This document shows positions 42,837 to 51,709 of a DNA stretch of 64,000 nt, piece after piece. Positions within the stretch are counted from its first letter, which is position 1. Every line of letters starts with the position of its first letter. This DNA comes from Glycomyces tritici (GTDB lineage: Bacteria; Actinomycetota; Actinomycetes; Mycobacteriales; Micromonosporaceae): contig NZ_JAUEMJ010000003.1 of the NCBI RefSeq assembly GCF_030403505.1, forward strand, positions 434,001 to 498,000. The letters are read 5' to 3'. Both the position numbers and the translations under genes were made by a program. The notes under the pieces were generated by a model that saw only the letters and a program-made list of their open reading frames with translations, ran no database searches and was not told where the DNA came from.

Positions 42837-43490
42837 TCAGGAGAGGCCGAAGTGTTCGCCCACTCGCCGGACCGATTCGGTCTCGCTCACCGCCGCATCA
42901 ACTGTAAGCGCCTCGAGCCCCAGGTCGCGAGTCTCTTCGCGGAGCCGCTCGACGAAGTACCGCTCACGCGCGGCCAGGTTGCGCCCGGCCCGTTCGGGGT
43001 CGCTGGTCTGGGCGAGGAATCCGGGGCTGCGCGTCGCCTTCGCCCGCTTGAGGACCGCGTGCGCGCGGAAGTCCGGGCTCGGCAGCAGCCACACGGCCCG
43101 GCGGCGGTCGGCGAGGAGCGGCGCGACGAGCGCGGGCAGCAGCCGGAAGCCCTCGACCACGATCCCCTGGTCCGCGGGCATCGCCAGGAGGTCCTCGACG
43201 ATCAGGTGGAACCCCTCGCCGCGGAACCAGTGGAAGGTCTCGAACATGACCTCGGGCGATCGGTCCAGCCAGCGTTCGTCCATGCTCATCGCGATGAACT
43301 CGTGGAGGCGGGGCGCGTCTTGGGCGGTGGTCCGCCGCGCGTGGTCCGGCATCGCCTCGTCAGTGCCGAAGAGCCGCAGCCCATGCCGGTCTGCCAGGGC
43401 GGCTGCGACGGTGGACTTTCCCGCTCCGCTGCCGCCTCCGATCCAGTACACGTGACGCAGCCGCTTCCGCAGCGCCGAGTCGTCCGCCAT
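42837..43490 (-). CDS. P-loop kinase-like protein
   Basis: A 217-residue protein with Walker A GGGSGAGKST (about residues 18-27) following an N-terminal YWIG strand, and a later DQGIVVEGFRLLP strand with a lid-like arginine-rich region (FLAQTSDPERAGRNLAARERYF). It fits small-molecule or polynucleotide kinases of the adenylate/shikimate-kinase-like group. The phosphatase gene follows 30 bp after its stop, so the pair may be a split version of Pnkp. The true phosphate acceptor is unknown. Confidence 0.75.
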   Translation of the reverse strand: MADDSALRKRLRHVYWIGGGSGAGKSTVAAALADRHGLRLFGTDEAMPDHARRTTAQDAPRLHEFIAMSMDERWLDRSPEVMFETFHWFRGEGFHLIVEDLLAMPADQGIVVEGFRLLPALVAPLLADRRRAVWLLPSPDFRAHAVLKRAKATRSPGFLAQTSDPERAGRNLAARERYFVERLREETRDLGLEALTVDAAVSETESVRRVGEHFGLS

Positions 43491-43632
43491 CTCGACTCCA
43501 TCCCGATCCGTCTGCTTGAACCCCGTTCCATGTTCCCAAGGCCCGCTGCCGTGCGGGCCGGGGCGCTGTTCGCGAACCCCGGTTCAGCGTCGCCGCAGGT
43601 ACGCTCAGTGGCCCTGCATTAAAAACTGGAAA

Positions 43633-44718
43633 GTGCCTGCCTTGGGAACCCCTCGACTCCTCGTGCACGGTTGGCTCTGTGCCGCCGCGTTCCACACCCT
43701 TACGATGCTGTACCTCGTCTCCCTTGTCGACTACCGATTCCCGACTGCCCCGGGATATGCGCTGCTCGGCGGGTCCACGGCGCTGCTCGTCTGGTGGTGC
43801 GTGCGCGCCGCGGCGATCGGCGGGGAGGACGCCGCAGTGCCGGTGAGCCCCAAGGCGCAAGTGCGGCATCGCCGGATGGTCCTCGGGATTTCGTACGCGA
43901 TCGTCTGCGCGATCCTGTCGCTGGCTTCGGGGGTCGCGGGCAACGACCGTCCCTGGCACCGGTTCACCGACTCGGACCCGCAGATCGTCGCGGCACAAGT
44001 CGTCACGATCGACGGCATCCGGAAGCCCGGCAGGTCGCCGTGGCAGGCCCACCTCGACGGGTTCGCCGAGCTCGGCGGGACCAGGATGGACTTTCAGGAC
44101 CAACGCGTCCAGTTCGACGAAGACCCGCGGGACCGTTCGGCGAGCGAGATCGACGCGTGGGCCGTGTTCTCACCGGGCGACGGGGAAGCCGGGCTGGTCG
44201 TCGTCGACGACCGGTCCGAGGCCGAGTCGCTGCTGGACGGCCCGATCGTTCCGTTCCTGCCTTTCGGTCTGGTGCTGATGGCGGTCATCGGCGCGATCCA
44301 GCACTTCCGCACGCGCGAGCGCAGGTTCTCCGAGCGCCGGGTACCGCCGATCGGCGCCCTGCCGGGGAAGTTGTGGGGCACCATCGCGGGCTGCGCGGCG
44401 CTGATCGCAGTGCTGCTCGCGTGGCTGCACCACATCACCTCCTCCGACGGGCCTTTCACGACGGCCCACTACACGCTGCTCAACGGGGCACCGTCGATCT
44501 GGGTCGGCGTCTTGCTCATCACTGCCGCCGCAATGCTCGGCGCGTTCTTCGATGTGGCCGCAATGCACAAGGGAACGGAGTCTCCGGATGTCGAGCGGTG
44601 GAAGCGGCGTTCGCGGGCCTTGCACGGGAACGGCTCGCCCCGTGCGACCGGTGCTGAGCGCGAAGCGAAGCGCCGCAAGGACCGACGAAAGCGCAAACGC
44701 AAGCGCGACCGGAACTGA
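43633..44718 (+). CDS. Hypothetical membrane protein
   Basis: About 361 residues with hydrophobic segments near residues 9-30, 37-55, 76-95, 210-230, 258-278 and 293-315, an acidic extracytoplasmic loop of ~110 residues between helices 3 and 4, and a very basic C-terminal tail (RKRKRKRDRN). GTG 43633 is a tentative start; the same frame is open further upstream. No family is recognised. Confidence 0.6.
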   Translation: MPALGTPRLLVHGWLCAAAFHTLTMLYLVSLVDYRFPTAPGYALLGGSTALLVWWCVRAAAIGGEDAAVPVSPKAQVRHRRMVLGISYAIVCAILSLASGVAGNDRPWHRFTDSDPQIVAAQVVTIDGIRKPGRSPWQAHLDGFAELGGTRMDFQDQRVQFDEDPRDRSASEIDAWAVFSPGDGEAGLVVVDDRSEAESLLDGPIVPFLPFGLVLMAVIGAIQHFRTRERRFSERRVPPIGALPGKLWGTIAGCAALIAVLLAWLHHITSSDGPFTTAHYTLLNGAPSIWVGVLLITAAAMLGAFFDVAAMHKGTESPDVERWKRRSRALHGNGSPRATGAEREAKRRKDRRKRKRKRDRN

Positions 44719-44792
44719 GATGCGCCGCGAATCCCGTCACCGGCTCCGGCGGCCACGCCGAGTTCAGGGCCGGGCGGCGCTGGCGGCGTTGA

Positions 44793-45536
44793 TCAGCTCC
44801 AGCCGCGAGGCGCCTGGCGGGAGGACGGAGTGGGCTCCCGGTCTCGGGTCCGGTAGACGACGTAGGGGCGGAAGAGGTACCAGACCGGGGCGCTGAAGGC
44901 GTGGACGAGCCGGGTGAAGGGGAAGAGTGCGAAGAGGGCCAGGCCGATGAGCGCGTGGAGCTTGAACGCGCCGGAGGCGGCGGCCATGGCGGCGACGTCC
45001 GGCTGGAGGATCCAGATGCTGCGGAACCAGGGCGAGACGGTCTCGCGGTAGTCGACCTCGTGGCCGCCCGTCAGACCGGCGACGGCCGAGAGCAGGGTCG
45101 TGGCCAGGCCGGCGAGGATCGCGGCGACGAGGACGAGGTACATGACCTTGTCGTTCACGGTGGTGGCGCTGAAGACCGGTCCGTTGGTGCGGCGGCGCCA
45201 GATGAGGAGGGCGATGCCGCCGAGGGTCGTCACGCCCGCGATGGCGCCCAGGGACAGGGCGGTCACGTGGTACATCTCGTCGGTGATGCCGACCGCGGCG
45301 GTCCAGGTCTCGGGGATGAGGAGGCCGACGACGTGGCCGATGATCACGACGAGCAGTCCGAAGTGGAACACCGGGCTGGCGATGCGCAGCAGTCGCGACT
45401 CGTAGAGCTGCGATGAGCGGGTGGTCCACCCGAAGCGGTCGTACCGGTAGCGCCAGACGGTGCCGCCGATGAGGATCGCGAGCACGACGTACGGGAGCGC
45501 GCCCCACAGCAGGTAGTCGAGGGCCGTCGGGCTCAT
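44793..45536 (-). CDS. narI: Respiratory nitrate reductase gamma subunit
   Basis: A 247-residue membrane cytochrome b that passes electrons from menaquinol to NarH. Five transmembrane helices with heme-ligand histidines (VFHFGLLVVIIGHVVG, FKLHALIG, TRLVHAFS). Its start ATG 45536 overlaps the narJ stop as ATGA. It is the last gene of narGHJI. Confidence 0.95.
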   Translation of the reverse strand: MSPTALDYLLWGALPYVVLAILIGGTVWRYRYDRFGWTTRSSQLYESRLLRIASPVFHFGLLVVIIGHVVGLLIPETWTAAVGITDEMYHVTALSLGAIAGVTTLGGIALLIWRRRTNGPVFSATTVNDKVMYLVLVAAILAGLATTLLSAVAGLTGGHEVDYRETVSPWFRSIWILQPDVAAMAAASGAFKLHALIGLALFALFPFTRLVHAFSAPVWYLFRPYVVYRTRDREPTPSSRQAPRGWS

Positions 45537-46162
45537 GGCCTGCCTCCCATCGCCACCGGCATGCCGAGCGGCACCTTGCCGCCGAACGGGTCGAGCCCTA
45601 CGTCCTCGGCCGGGGGGCCGGCGGCGGCCATTCGGGTGGCTTCGCGGCGGGCTTCGTCGGCGGGCGGGAGGGTTGCGGCCACGGCGTCGAGGACAGCGGC
45701 GTGGGGACTGCGGCACTCGTGGAGGGCGGCGCGCAGCAGCTCGATCGCCGGCTGGAAGGCCTCGAGGAGGCGCCGGCCTTGGACGGCATCGCCTCTGGCC
45801 GCGAATTCAAGGACCACCGCCAGGTGGTCGGGCAGTTCGCCGGGCTCGAGGCGCCATCCGCAGGCCGCATAGATCTCCTTGATCCGGGCCAGCGCGTGGC
45901 CGCGTCGTCGTGTGTCGCCGTCGGTGTAGTAGGTGAGGTGGAGTGCCCTGCGGCGCTTCAGGTCGAAGGTCCGGACGTAGGCCGCGCCGAGTTCGAGCCC
46001 GGTGGTGCCGGCGGCGTACGCGCAGAACGCGGTGAGGGCTTCGCGGGCCTCGCCCGGCGGGGTCTCGGCGACGGCGGCGCGCACGAGCGGGAGGCGCTCG
46101 TAGAAGTCGCGGTCCGGGTAGCAGAGGAGGACGGCCGCGGCTTGGCGGACGACGGCGTTCAT
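45533..46162 (-). CDS. narJ: Nitrate reductase molybdenum cofactor assembly chaperone
   Basis: A 209-residue all-helical NarJ/TorD-family chaperone needed to insert the Mo-bisMGD cofactor into NarG; not part of the final enzyme. YVRTFDLKRRRALHLTYYTDGDTRRRG (about residues 62-88) is the conserved core. The ATGs at both ends overlap narH and narI, indicating coupled translation. Confidence 0.95.
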   Translation of the reverse strand: MNAVVRQAAAVLLCYPDRDFYERLPLVRAAVAETPPGEAREALTAFCAYAAGTTGLELGAAYVRTFDLKRRRALHLTYYTDGDTRRRGHALARIKEIYAACGWRLEPGELPDHLAVVLEFAARGDAVQGRRLLEAFQPAIELLRAALHECRSPHAAVLDAVAATLPPADEARREATRMAAAGPPAEDVGLDPFGGKVPLGMPVAMGGRP

Positions 46163-47847
46163 TTCGGCTCCCGTTCCGCGCGGTGCTGCTGGTCCCGTGC
46201 CGGGAACAATCCCGGAGGGCGGCCGTTGCCGTCCCAGTTCAGGAGGTTGAAGCGGCGGGTCGCGCCGGCCGGGTCGTCGCTGGTCTGGCGGTCGCGCAGG
46301 GCGTGGAACGTCTCGACGCTGGCGGGCGCGGGCGTTCCGGAGGCCTCGCCGAACGGGCCGGAGCCGCCCATGCCGGGGCCGTCCTCGAAGTCGAGGGAGC
46401 AGCCGATCTCCTCGATGACGCCGCGGTCGGCCTCGTCGACGCCGTAGGCGGTCGGGATGACGTACCGGTCGTCGTACTTGGCGAGGGCGAGCAGGCGGTA
46501 CATCTGCTCGATGTCGGTGCCCGCGAGGCCGACCGCTTCTGCGATCGACTCGTCGGCGGGCTCGCCGAGGTTGATGCGGCGCATGTACGCGCGCATCGCG
46601 GCGAGCCGGTTGAGCACGGCCTTCACCGGCTCGGGGTCGCCCGCGGTGAACAGCTCCGCGAGGTACTCGATCGGGATGCGCAGCGTGTCGACCGCCGCGA
46701 AGAGGTTGCCGGCGTCCTCGCCGTCGTGGCCGGTCTCGCTCAGGGCGTCGACCACCGGCGACAGCGGCGGGATGTACCAGACCATCGGCATCGTCCGGTA
46801 CTCCGGGTGCAGCGGCAGCGCGAGGCGGAACCGCTTGGCGAGCATGAGGATCGGTGAGCGCTGGGCGGATTCGAGCCAGCGTTCGGGGATGCCGTCGCGG
46901 CGGGCGGCGGCCTGGACGTCGGGGTCGTCGGGGTCGAGGAAGACGTCCAGCTGCGCCTCGTAGAGGTCCTGCTCCTCCTTCACCGCCGCGGCCTTCCCGA
47001 CGCGCTCGACGTCGTAGAGGACGACCCCGAGGTAGCGCAGCCGCCCGACGCAGGTCTCGGAGCAGACCGTGGGCATGCCCACCTCGATGCGCGGGTAGCA
47101 GAGCGTGCACTTCTCGGCCTTGCCGGTCTTGTGGTTGAAGTACACCTTCTTGTAGGGGCAGCCGGTGACGCACATGCGCCAGCCGCGGCACTTGTCCTGG
47201 TCGACGAGGACGATGCCGTCCTCGGCGCGCTTGTACATGGCGCCCGAGGGGCACGAGGCGACGCAGCTGGGGTTGAGGCAGTGCTCGCAGATGCGCGGCA
47301 GGTAGAACATGAAGCTCTGCTCGTACTGGAACTTCACCTTGTCGCCGATCTTCTGCACGATCGGGTCCTGCGAGCCGAGCTCCTCGCCGCCGGCGAGGTC
47401 GTCGTCCCAGTTGGCGCTCCACGTGATCTGCATGGGGTCGCCGGAGATGAGGGAGCGGGGGCGCGCGCCGGGGATGTCGTCGCCGAGCGGGGCCGAGACC
47501 AGGTGCTCGTAGTCGTACGTCCAGGGCTCGTAGTAGTCCTGGATGGACGGCATCTTGGGGTTGGCGAAGATCGTGGCGAGCTTCTTGAGGCGTCCGCCCG
47601 CGCGGGGCTTCAACCTGCCTGCGGCCGTGCGCTTCCAGCCGCCCTGCCAGCGCTCCTGGTCCTCGTGGCGGCGCGGGTAGCCCTGGCCGGGGCGGGTCTC
47701 GACGTTGTTGAACCACACGTACTCGACGCCGGGCCGGTTGGTCCACGCCTGCTTGCAGGTGACCGAGCAGGTGTGGCAGCCGATGCACTTGTCGAGGTTC
47801 ATGACCATGGCGACCTGCGCCATGACCTTGCCGATGCGCTCGCCCAT
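46159..47847 (-). CDS. narH: Respiratory nitrate reductase beta subunit
   Basis: A 562-residue iron-sulfur subunit relaying electrons from NarI to NarG. Four cysteine clusters are visible: CIGCHTCSVTC (from residue 21), CEHCLNPSCVASCPSG, CRGWRMCVTGCPYKK (the Cys-to-Trp position marks the 3Fe-4S cluster) and CTLCYPRIE...CSETCVGR. The start ATG 47847 overlaps the narG stop by one base (TGATG). Confidence 0.96.
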   Translation of the reverse strand: MGERIGKVMAQVAMVMNLDKCIGCHTCSVTCKQAWTNRPGVEYVWFNNVETRPGQGYPRRHEDQERWQGGWKRTAAGRLKPRAGGRLKKLATIFANPKMPSIQDYYEPWTYDYEHLVSAPLGDDIPGARPRSLISGDPMQITWSANWDDDLAGGEELGSQDPIVQKIGDKVKFQYEQSFMFYLPRICEHCLNPSCVASCPSGAMYKRAEDGIVLVDQDKCRGWRMCVTGCPYKKVYFNHKTGKAEKCTLCYPRIEVGMPTVCSETCVGRLRYLGVVLYDVERVGKAAAVKEEQDLYEAQLDVFLDPDDPDVQAAARRDGIPERWLESAQRSPILMLAKRFRLALPLHPEYRTMPMVWYIPPLSPVVDALSETGHDGEDAGNLFAAVDTLRIPIEYLAELFTAGDPEPVKAVLNRLAAMRAYMRRINLGEPADESIAEAVGLAGTDIEQMYRLLALAKYDDRYVIPTAYGVDEADRGVIEEIGCSLDFEDGPGMGGSGPFGEASGTPAPASVETFHALRDRQTSDDPAGATRRFNLLNWDGNGRPPGLFPARDQQHRAEREPK

Positions 47848-50800
47848 CAGTACTGGACCTCCGTGGTGCGCTTGCGGACGACGGTGACCTCGTCGCGCTG
47901 GTTGCCGGTGGGGCCGATGTAGTTGAACGCGTAGGAGAACTGGGCGTACCCGCCGATGAGGTGGGTGGGTTTGACGAGGAGGCGGGTGAGGGAGTTGTGG
48001 ATGCCGCCGCGCTTGCCGGTGGTCTCGGTCTTCGGGACGTCGACCATGCGCTCCTGGGCGTGGTACATGTACACGGTGCCGCGCGGCATGCGGTGGGAGA
48101 CGACGAGTCGGGCGGCGACGACGCCGTTGCGGTTGACCGCTTCGACCCAGTCGTTGTCCTCGGCGCCGATGGCTTCGGCGTCGTGCGGGCTCATCCAGAT
48201 GTTCGGTCCGCCGCGCGAGAGCGTGAGCATGAGCAGGTTGTCCTGGTACTCGGAGTGGATGGACCACTTGGAGTGCGGGGTGAGGTAGCGGACGGCGACG
48301 GCCTTCTCGCCCGTCGGTCCGATCTCGGGTTCGCCGAACAAGCGGTGCATGTTGAGCGGGGGCCGGTAGACGGGGAGGGCCTCGCCGAACTCGTGCATCC
48401 AGTCGTGGTCCATGTAGAAGTGCATCCGGCCGGTGAGGGTGTGCCAGGGCTTGTCGTGTTCGAGGTTGATGGTGAACGGCGAGTACCGGCGGTCGTGGGC
48501 CTCCTTGCCCGACCATTCGGGGCTGGCGCCGACGGGGGTGGGGCCGTGCTGGGTGTCGGCGAAGACGACGCGGCGTTCGGCCGAGCCGTGGATGAGTTCG
48601 TCGAAGTCGGTGCCGACGCGGACGGCGAGGCGTTCGAAGCCTTGTGAGGCCAGGCGTCCGTTGCTGGTGCCGGAGAGGGCGAGGATCATCTCGCAGGCTT
48701 TGACGTCGGTGTCGATGAGCGGGCGGCCGCGGGCCGGGGCTTCGGTGGAGGTGCCGTTGCGCTGGGCGAGCCAGCCGATCTCGGCGTCGGGTGTGAACGA
48801 GACGCCTTTGACGGGCAGGCCCTTGGTCTCGGCGAGCGGGCCGAGGGCGTTCATCTTGGCGGCGACGGCCGGGTAGTCGCGTTCGACACTGAGGATCGCG
48901 GGCGCGGTCCTGCCCGGGACGGGCGGGACGCCTGCGGCCTTCCAGTCGGGGGCGGTGCCGCCGGGCTGGGCGAGTTCCCCCGGCGTGTCGTGCTGGTGGG
49001 GCGCGGCGACGAGGTCGGTGGCGGTGCCGAGGTGGTCTTCGGCGAGTTCGGAGAAGCGGCGGGCGAGGGCCTGGAAGGCCTCGAAGTCGGTGCGGGCCTG
49101 CCAGGGCGGGTCGATCGCGGGGGAGAACGCGTGCACGAACGGGTGCATGTCCGTTGTGGACAGGTCGTGCTTCTCGTACCAGGTGGCGGCCGGGAGCACG
49201 ATGTCCGAGAGCAGGGTGGTGCTGGTCATCCGGAAGTCGAGCGAGAGGAGCAGGTCGAGCTTTCCTTGCGGCGCTTGGCCATGCCAGACGACCCCGGTCG
49301 GGCGGTCCCCTGGACCCGCTTCCTCGCCCTGCACCGAGTTCTGGGTGCCGAGCAGGTGCTTGAGGAAGTACTCGTCGCCTTTCGCGCTGGAGCCGAACAG
49401 GTTCGCGCGCCAGACGGTGAGCACGCGCGGCCAGTTCTCGGGCGCGTCCGGGTCCTCGCAGGCGAAGCGCAGGTCGCCGGAGGCGAGTTCGCGGGCGACG
49501 TAGTCGGCCGGCGGGAGCCCGGCTTCGCGGGCCTCCTGCGCGATGAGCAGCGGGTTGCGGTTGAAGGTGGGGTACGACGGCATCCAGCCCATCCGGGCCG
49601 AGGCCGCGACCAGGTCGGCCGTGTGGGCGCCTGCCAGACGTCCGGGGCCGGTGGCCGAGGTCAGGGCATCTGCTTTGTAGGTGTCGTACCGCCACTGGTC
49701 GGTGTGCAGGTACCAGTACGGGGTCGCGGCCATGAACCGCGCGGGCCGCGTCCAGTCCATCGCCGATGCGTAAGCGGCCCAGCCGGTCTGGGTGCGGCAC
49801 TTCTCCTGGCCGACGTAGTGGGCCCAGCCGCCGCCGTTCCTGCCCTGGCAGCCGGTGAGCAGCAGGAGGGTGAGGAACGCCCGGTACATGGTGTCGCCGT
49901 GGAACCACTGGTTCGTGCCCGCGCCGAGGACGATCATCGCCCGGCCGCCCGAATCCCTTGCGGTGGCGGCGAATTCGCGGGCGATGCGGATCGTCCGGTC
50001 CGCCTTGACCGAGGTGATCGACTCGGACCAGGCGGGCGTGCACGGCTCGGAGGCGTCGTCGTATCCGCTCGGCCACCGGCCCGGCAGCCCGGGCCTGGCC
50101 ACGCCGTACTGCGCCAGCAGCAGGTCGAAGACCGTGGTCACCAGGCGGCCTCCGACCGTGCGGACCGGGACGCCGCGCAGCGAGCGGCCGACTTCAGGGA
50201 CGTCGGCGGCACTGTCGTCGGCGGCGCCGCCGTAAGCGCTGCCCTCGTGGTCACCGTCGAAGCGCGGCAGCGCGATCGCGCGGGTCTCGCCGCCTGCCTC
50301 GTAGCAGGTGAGCAGCGGCTCCGCGCCTTCCAGGTCGAGGTTCCAGTTGCCCGGCCGCTCCTCGTCCCAGCGGTGGCCGAGGGTCCCGTGCGGGGCGCGG
50401 GCCTCGCCGGTGCGCGCGTCGATGAAGACCGGCTTCCACTCGGCGTGCGGCTCCTCGCCCGGGAGGGCGTCGCGGCGCAGGAACTTGCCCGGCACCAGGT
50501 CCCCGTCCCGCTCGACCAGCTCGACGAGGAACGGCAGGTCGGTGTACTTGCGCACGTAGGCGTCGAAGGCCTCCGTGCGCTCGTCCACGAAGTGCTCCTT
50601 GAGGATCACGTGCCCCATCGCCATGGCCAGCGCGCCGTCCGTGCCGGGGTGCGGGGCGAGCCATTCGTCGGCGAACTTCGCGGCGTCGTTGTAGTCGGGG
50701 GCGACGGTGACGACCTTCTGGCCCCGGTAGCGGGCCTCGGCCATCCAGTGCGCGTCCGGGGTCCGCGTGACGGGCACGTTCGAGCCCCACAGCACGAGGT

Positions 50801-51581
50801 ACGCGGCGTCCCACCAGTCGCCCGACTCGGGCACGTCGGTCTGGTCGCCGAAGACCTGCGGGGACGCGACGGGCAGGTCCGCGTACCAGTCGTAGAACGA
50901 GAGCATCGAGCCGCCGAGGAGGTTCACGAACCGCGCGCCCACGCCGTGGGAGACCTGCGACATCGCCGGGATCGGGCTGAAACCGGCGATGCGGTCGGGC
51001 CCGTACGCGCCGATCGTGTGGACGTGCGCGGCAGCGGCGATCTCGACCGCCTCGTCCCAGCCGATGCGCACCAGTCCGCCCTTGCCGCGCGCGGACTGGT
51101 AGCGGCGGCGCTTCTGCGGGTCCGTGGTGACCTCGGCCCACGCGGCGACCGGATCGCCCAGGCGCGCTTTGGCCTCGCGGTACATCTCGACGAGCACGCC
51201 GCGCCCGTACGGGTAGCGCACGCGCGTGGGCGAGTACGTGTACCAGGAGAAGGCCGCGCCCCTCGGGCAGCCGCGCGGCTCGTACTCGGGGCGGTCGGGG
51301 CCGACCGAGGGGTAGTCGGTCGCCTGGGTCTCCCAGGTGATGATGCCGTCCTTGACGTACACGTTCCACGAGCACGAACCGGTGCAGTTCACGCCGTGCG
51401 TGGAGCGCACGACCTTGTCGTGGCTCCAGCGGTCGCGGTAGAACACGTCCCCTTCGCGCCCGCCCTCCTTGAAGACCACTCGCTTATCCTCTGTGGATTC
51501 CGAGCGGGTGAGGAAGAGGCCCGTGGCGAGCAGCAGGTCCCCCGCGCTGCGCTCGGAAGCCGCCGCTCGGTGCTGTGCCAT
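47847..51581 (-). CDS. narG: Respiratory nitrate reductase alpha subunit (Mo-bisMGD)
   Basis: A 1244-residue catalytic subunit reducing nitrate to nitrite at the inner face of the membrane. The N-terminal HGVNCTGSCSWNVYVKDG with a later RGCPRGA supplies the His/Cys ligands of the FS0 cluster, and SFYDWYADLP and related molybdopterin blocks follow. ATG 51581 is chosen; another ATG five codons upstream is possible. It lacks a twin-arginine signal, as usual for cytoplasm-facing NarG. It is divergent from narK across 128 bp. Confidence 0.97.
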   Translation of the reverse strand: MAQHRAAASERSAGDLLLATGLFLTRSESTEDKRVVFKEGGREGDVFYRDRWSHDKVVRSTHGVNCTGSCSWNVYVKDGIITWETQATDYPSVGPDRPEYEPRGCPRGAAFSWYTYSPTRVRYPYGRGVLVEMYREAKARLGDPVAAWAEVTTDPQKRRRYQSARGKGGLVRIGWDEAVEIAAAAHVHTIGAYGPDRIAGFSPIPAMSQVSHGVGARFVNLLGGSMLSFYDWYADLPVASPQVFGDQTDVPESGDWWDAAYLVLWGSNVPVTRTPDAHWMAEARYRGQKVVTVAPDYNDAAKFADEWLAPHPGTDGALAMAMGHVILKEHFVDERTEAFDAYVRKYTDLPFLVELVERDGDLVPGKFLRRDALPGEEPHAEWKPVFIDARTGEARAPHGTLGHRWDEERPGNWNLDLEGAEPLLTCYEAGGETRAIALPRFDGDHEGSAYGGAADDSAADVPEVGRSLRGVPVRTVGGRLVTTVFDLLLAQYGVARPGLPGRWPSGYDDASEPCTPAWSESITSVKADRTIRIAREFAATARDSGGRAMIVLGAGTNQWFHGDTMYRAFLTLLLLTGCQGRNGGGWAHYVGQEKCRTQTGWAAYASAMDWTRPARFMAATPYWYLHTDQWRYDTYKADALTSATGPGRLAGAHTADLVAASARMGWMPSYPTFNRNPLLIAQEAREAGLPPADYVARELASGDLRFACEDPDAPENWPRVLTVWRANLFGSSAKGDEYFLKHLLGTQNSVQGEEAGPGDRPTGVVWHGQAPQGKLDLLLSLDFRMTSTTLLSDIVLPAATWYEKHDLSTTDMHPFVHAFSPAIDPPWQARTDFEAFQALARRFSELAEDHLGTATDLVAAPHQHDTPGELAQPGGTAPDWKAAGVPPVPGRTAPAILSVERDYPAVAAKMNALGPLAETKGLPVKGVSFTPDAEIGWLAQRNGTSTEAPARGRPLIDTDVKACEMILALSGTSNGRLASQGFERLAVRVGTDFDELIHGSAERRVVFADTQHGPTPVGASPEWSGKEAHDRRYSPFTINLEHDKPWHTLTGRMHFYMDHDWMHEFGEALPVYRPPLNMHRLFGEPEIGPTGEKAVAVRYLTPHSKWSIHSEYQDNLLMLTLSRGGPNIWMSPHDAEAIGAEDNDWVEAVNRNGVVAARLVVSHRMPRGTVYMYHAQERMVDVPKTETTGKRGGIHNSLTRLLVKPTHLIGGYAQFSYAFNYIGPTGNQRDEVTVVRKRTTEVQY

Positions 51582-51709
51582 GACTGCTCGCTCCATCCGG
51601 GTCCGGGTGCGGTCCGGGCCCAGATTAGGCGCTTTCACGCCTCCGAAGAGGACGAATCGGCATACTGTCCCCGGGGCCGCCGCTCGGCCCTCCGGGGAAG
51701 GGAGCAGCG

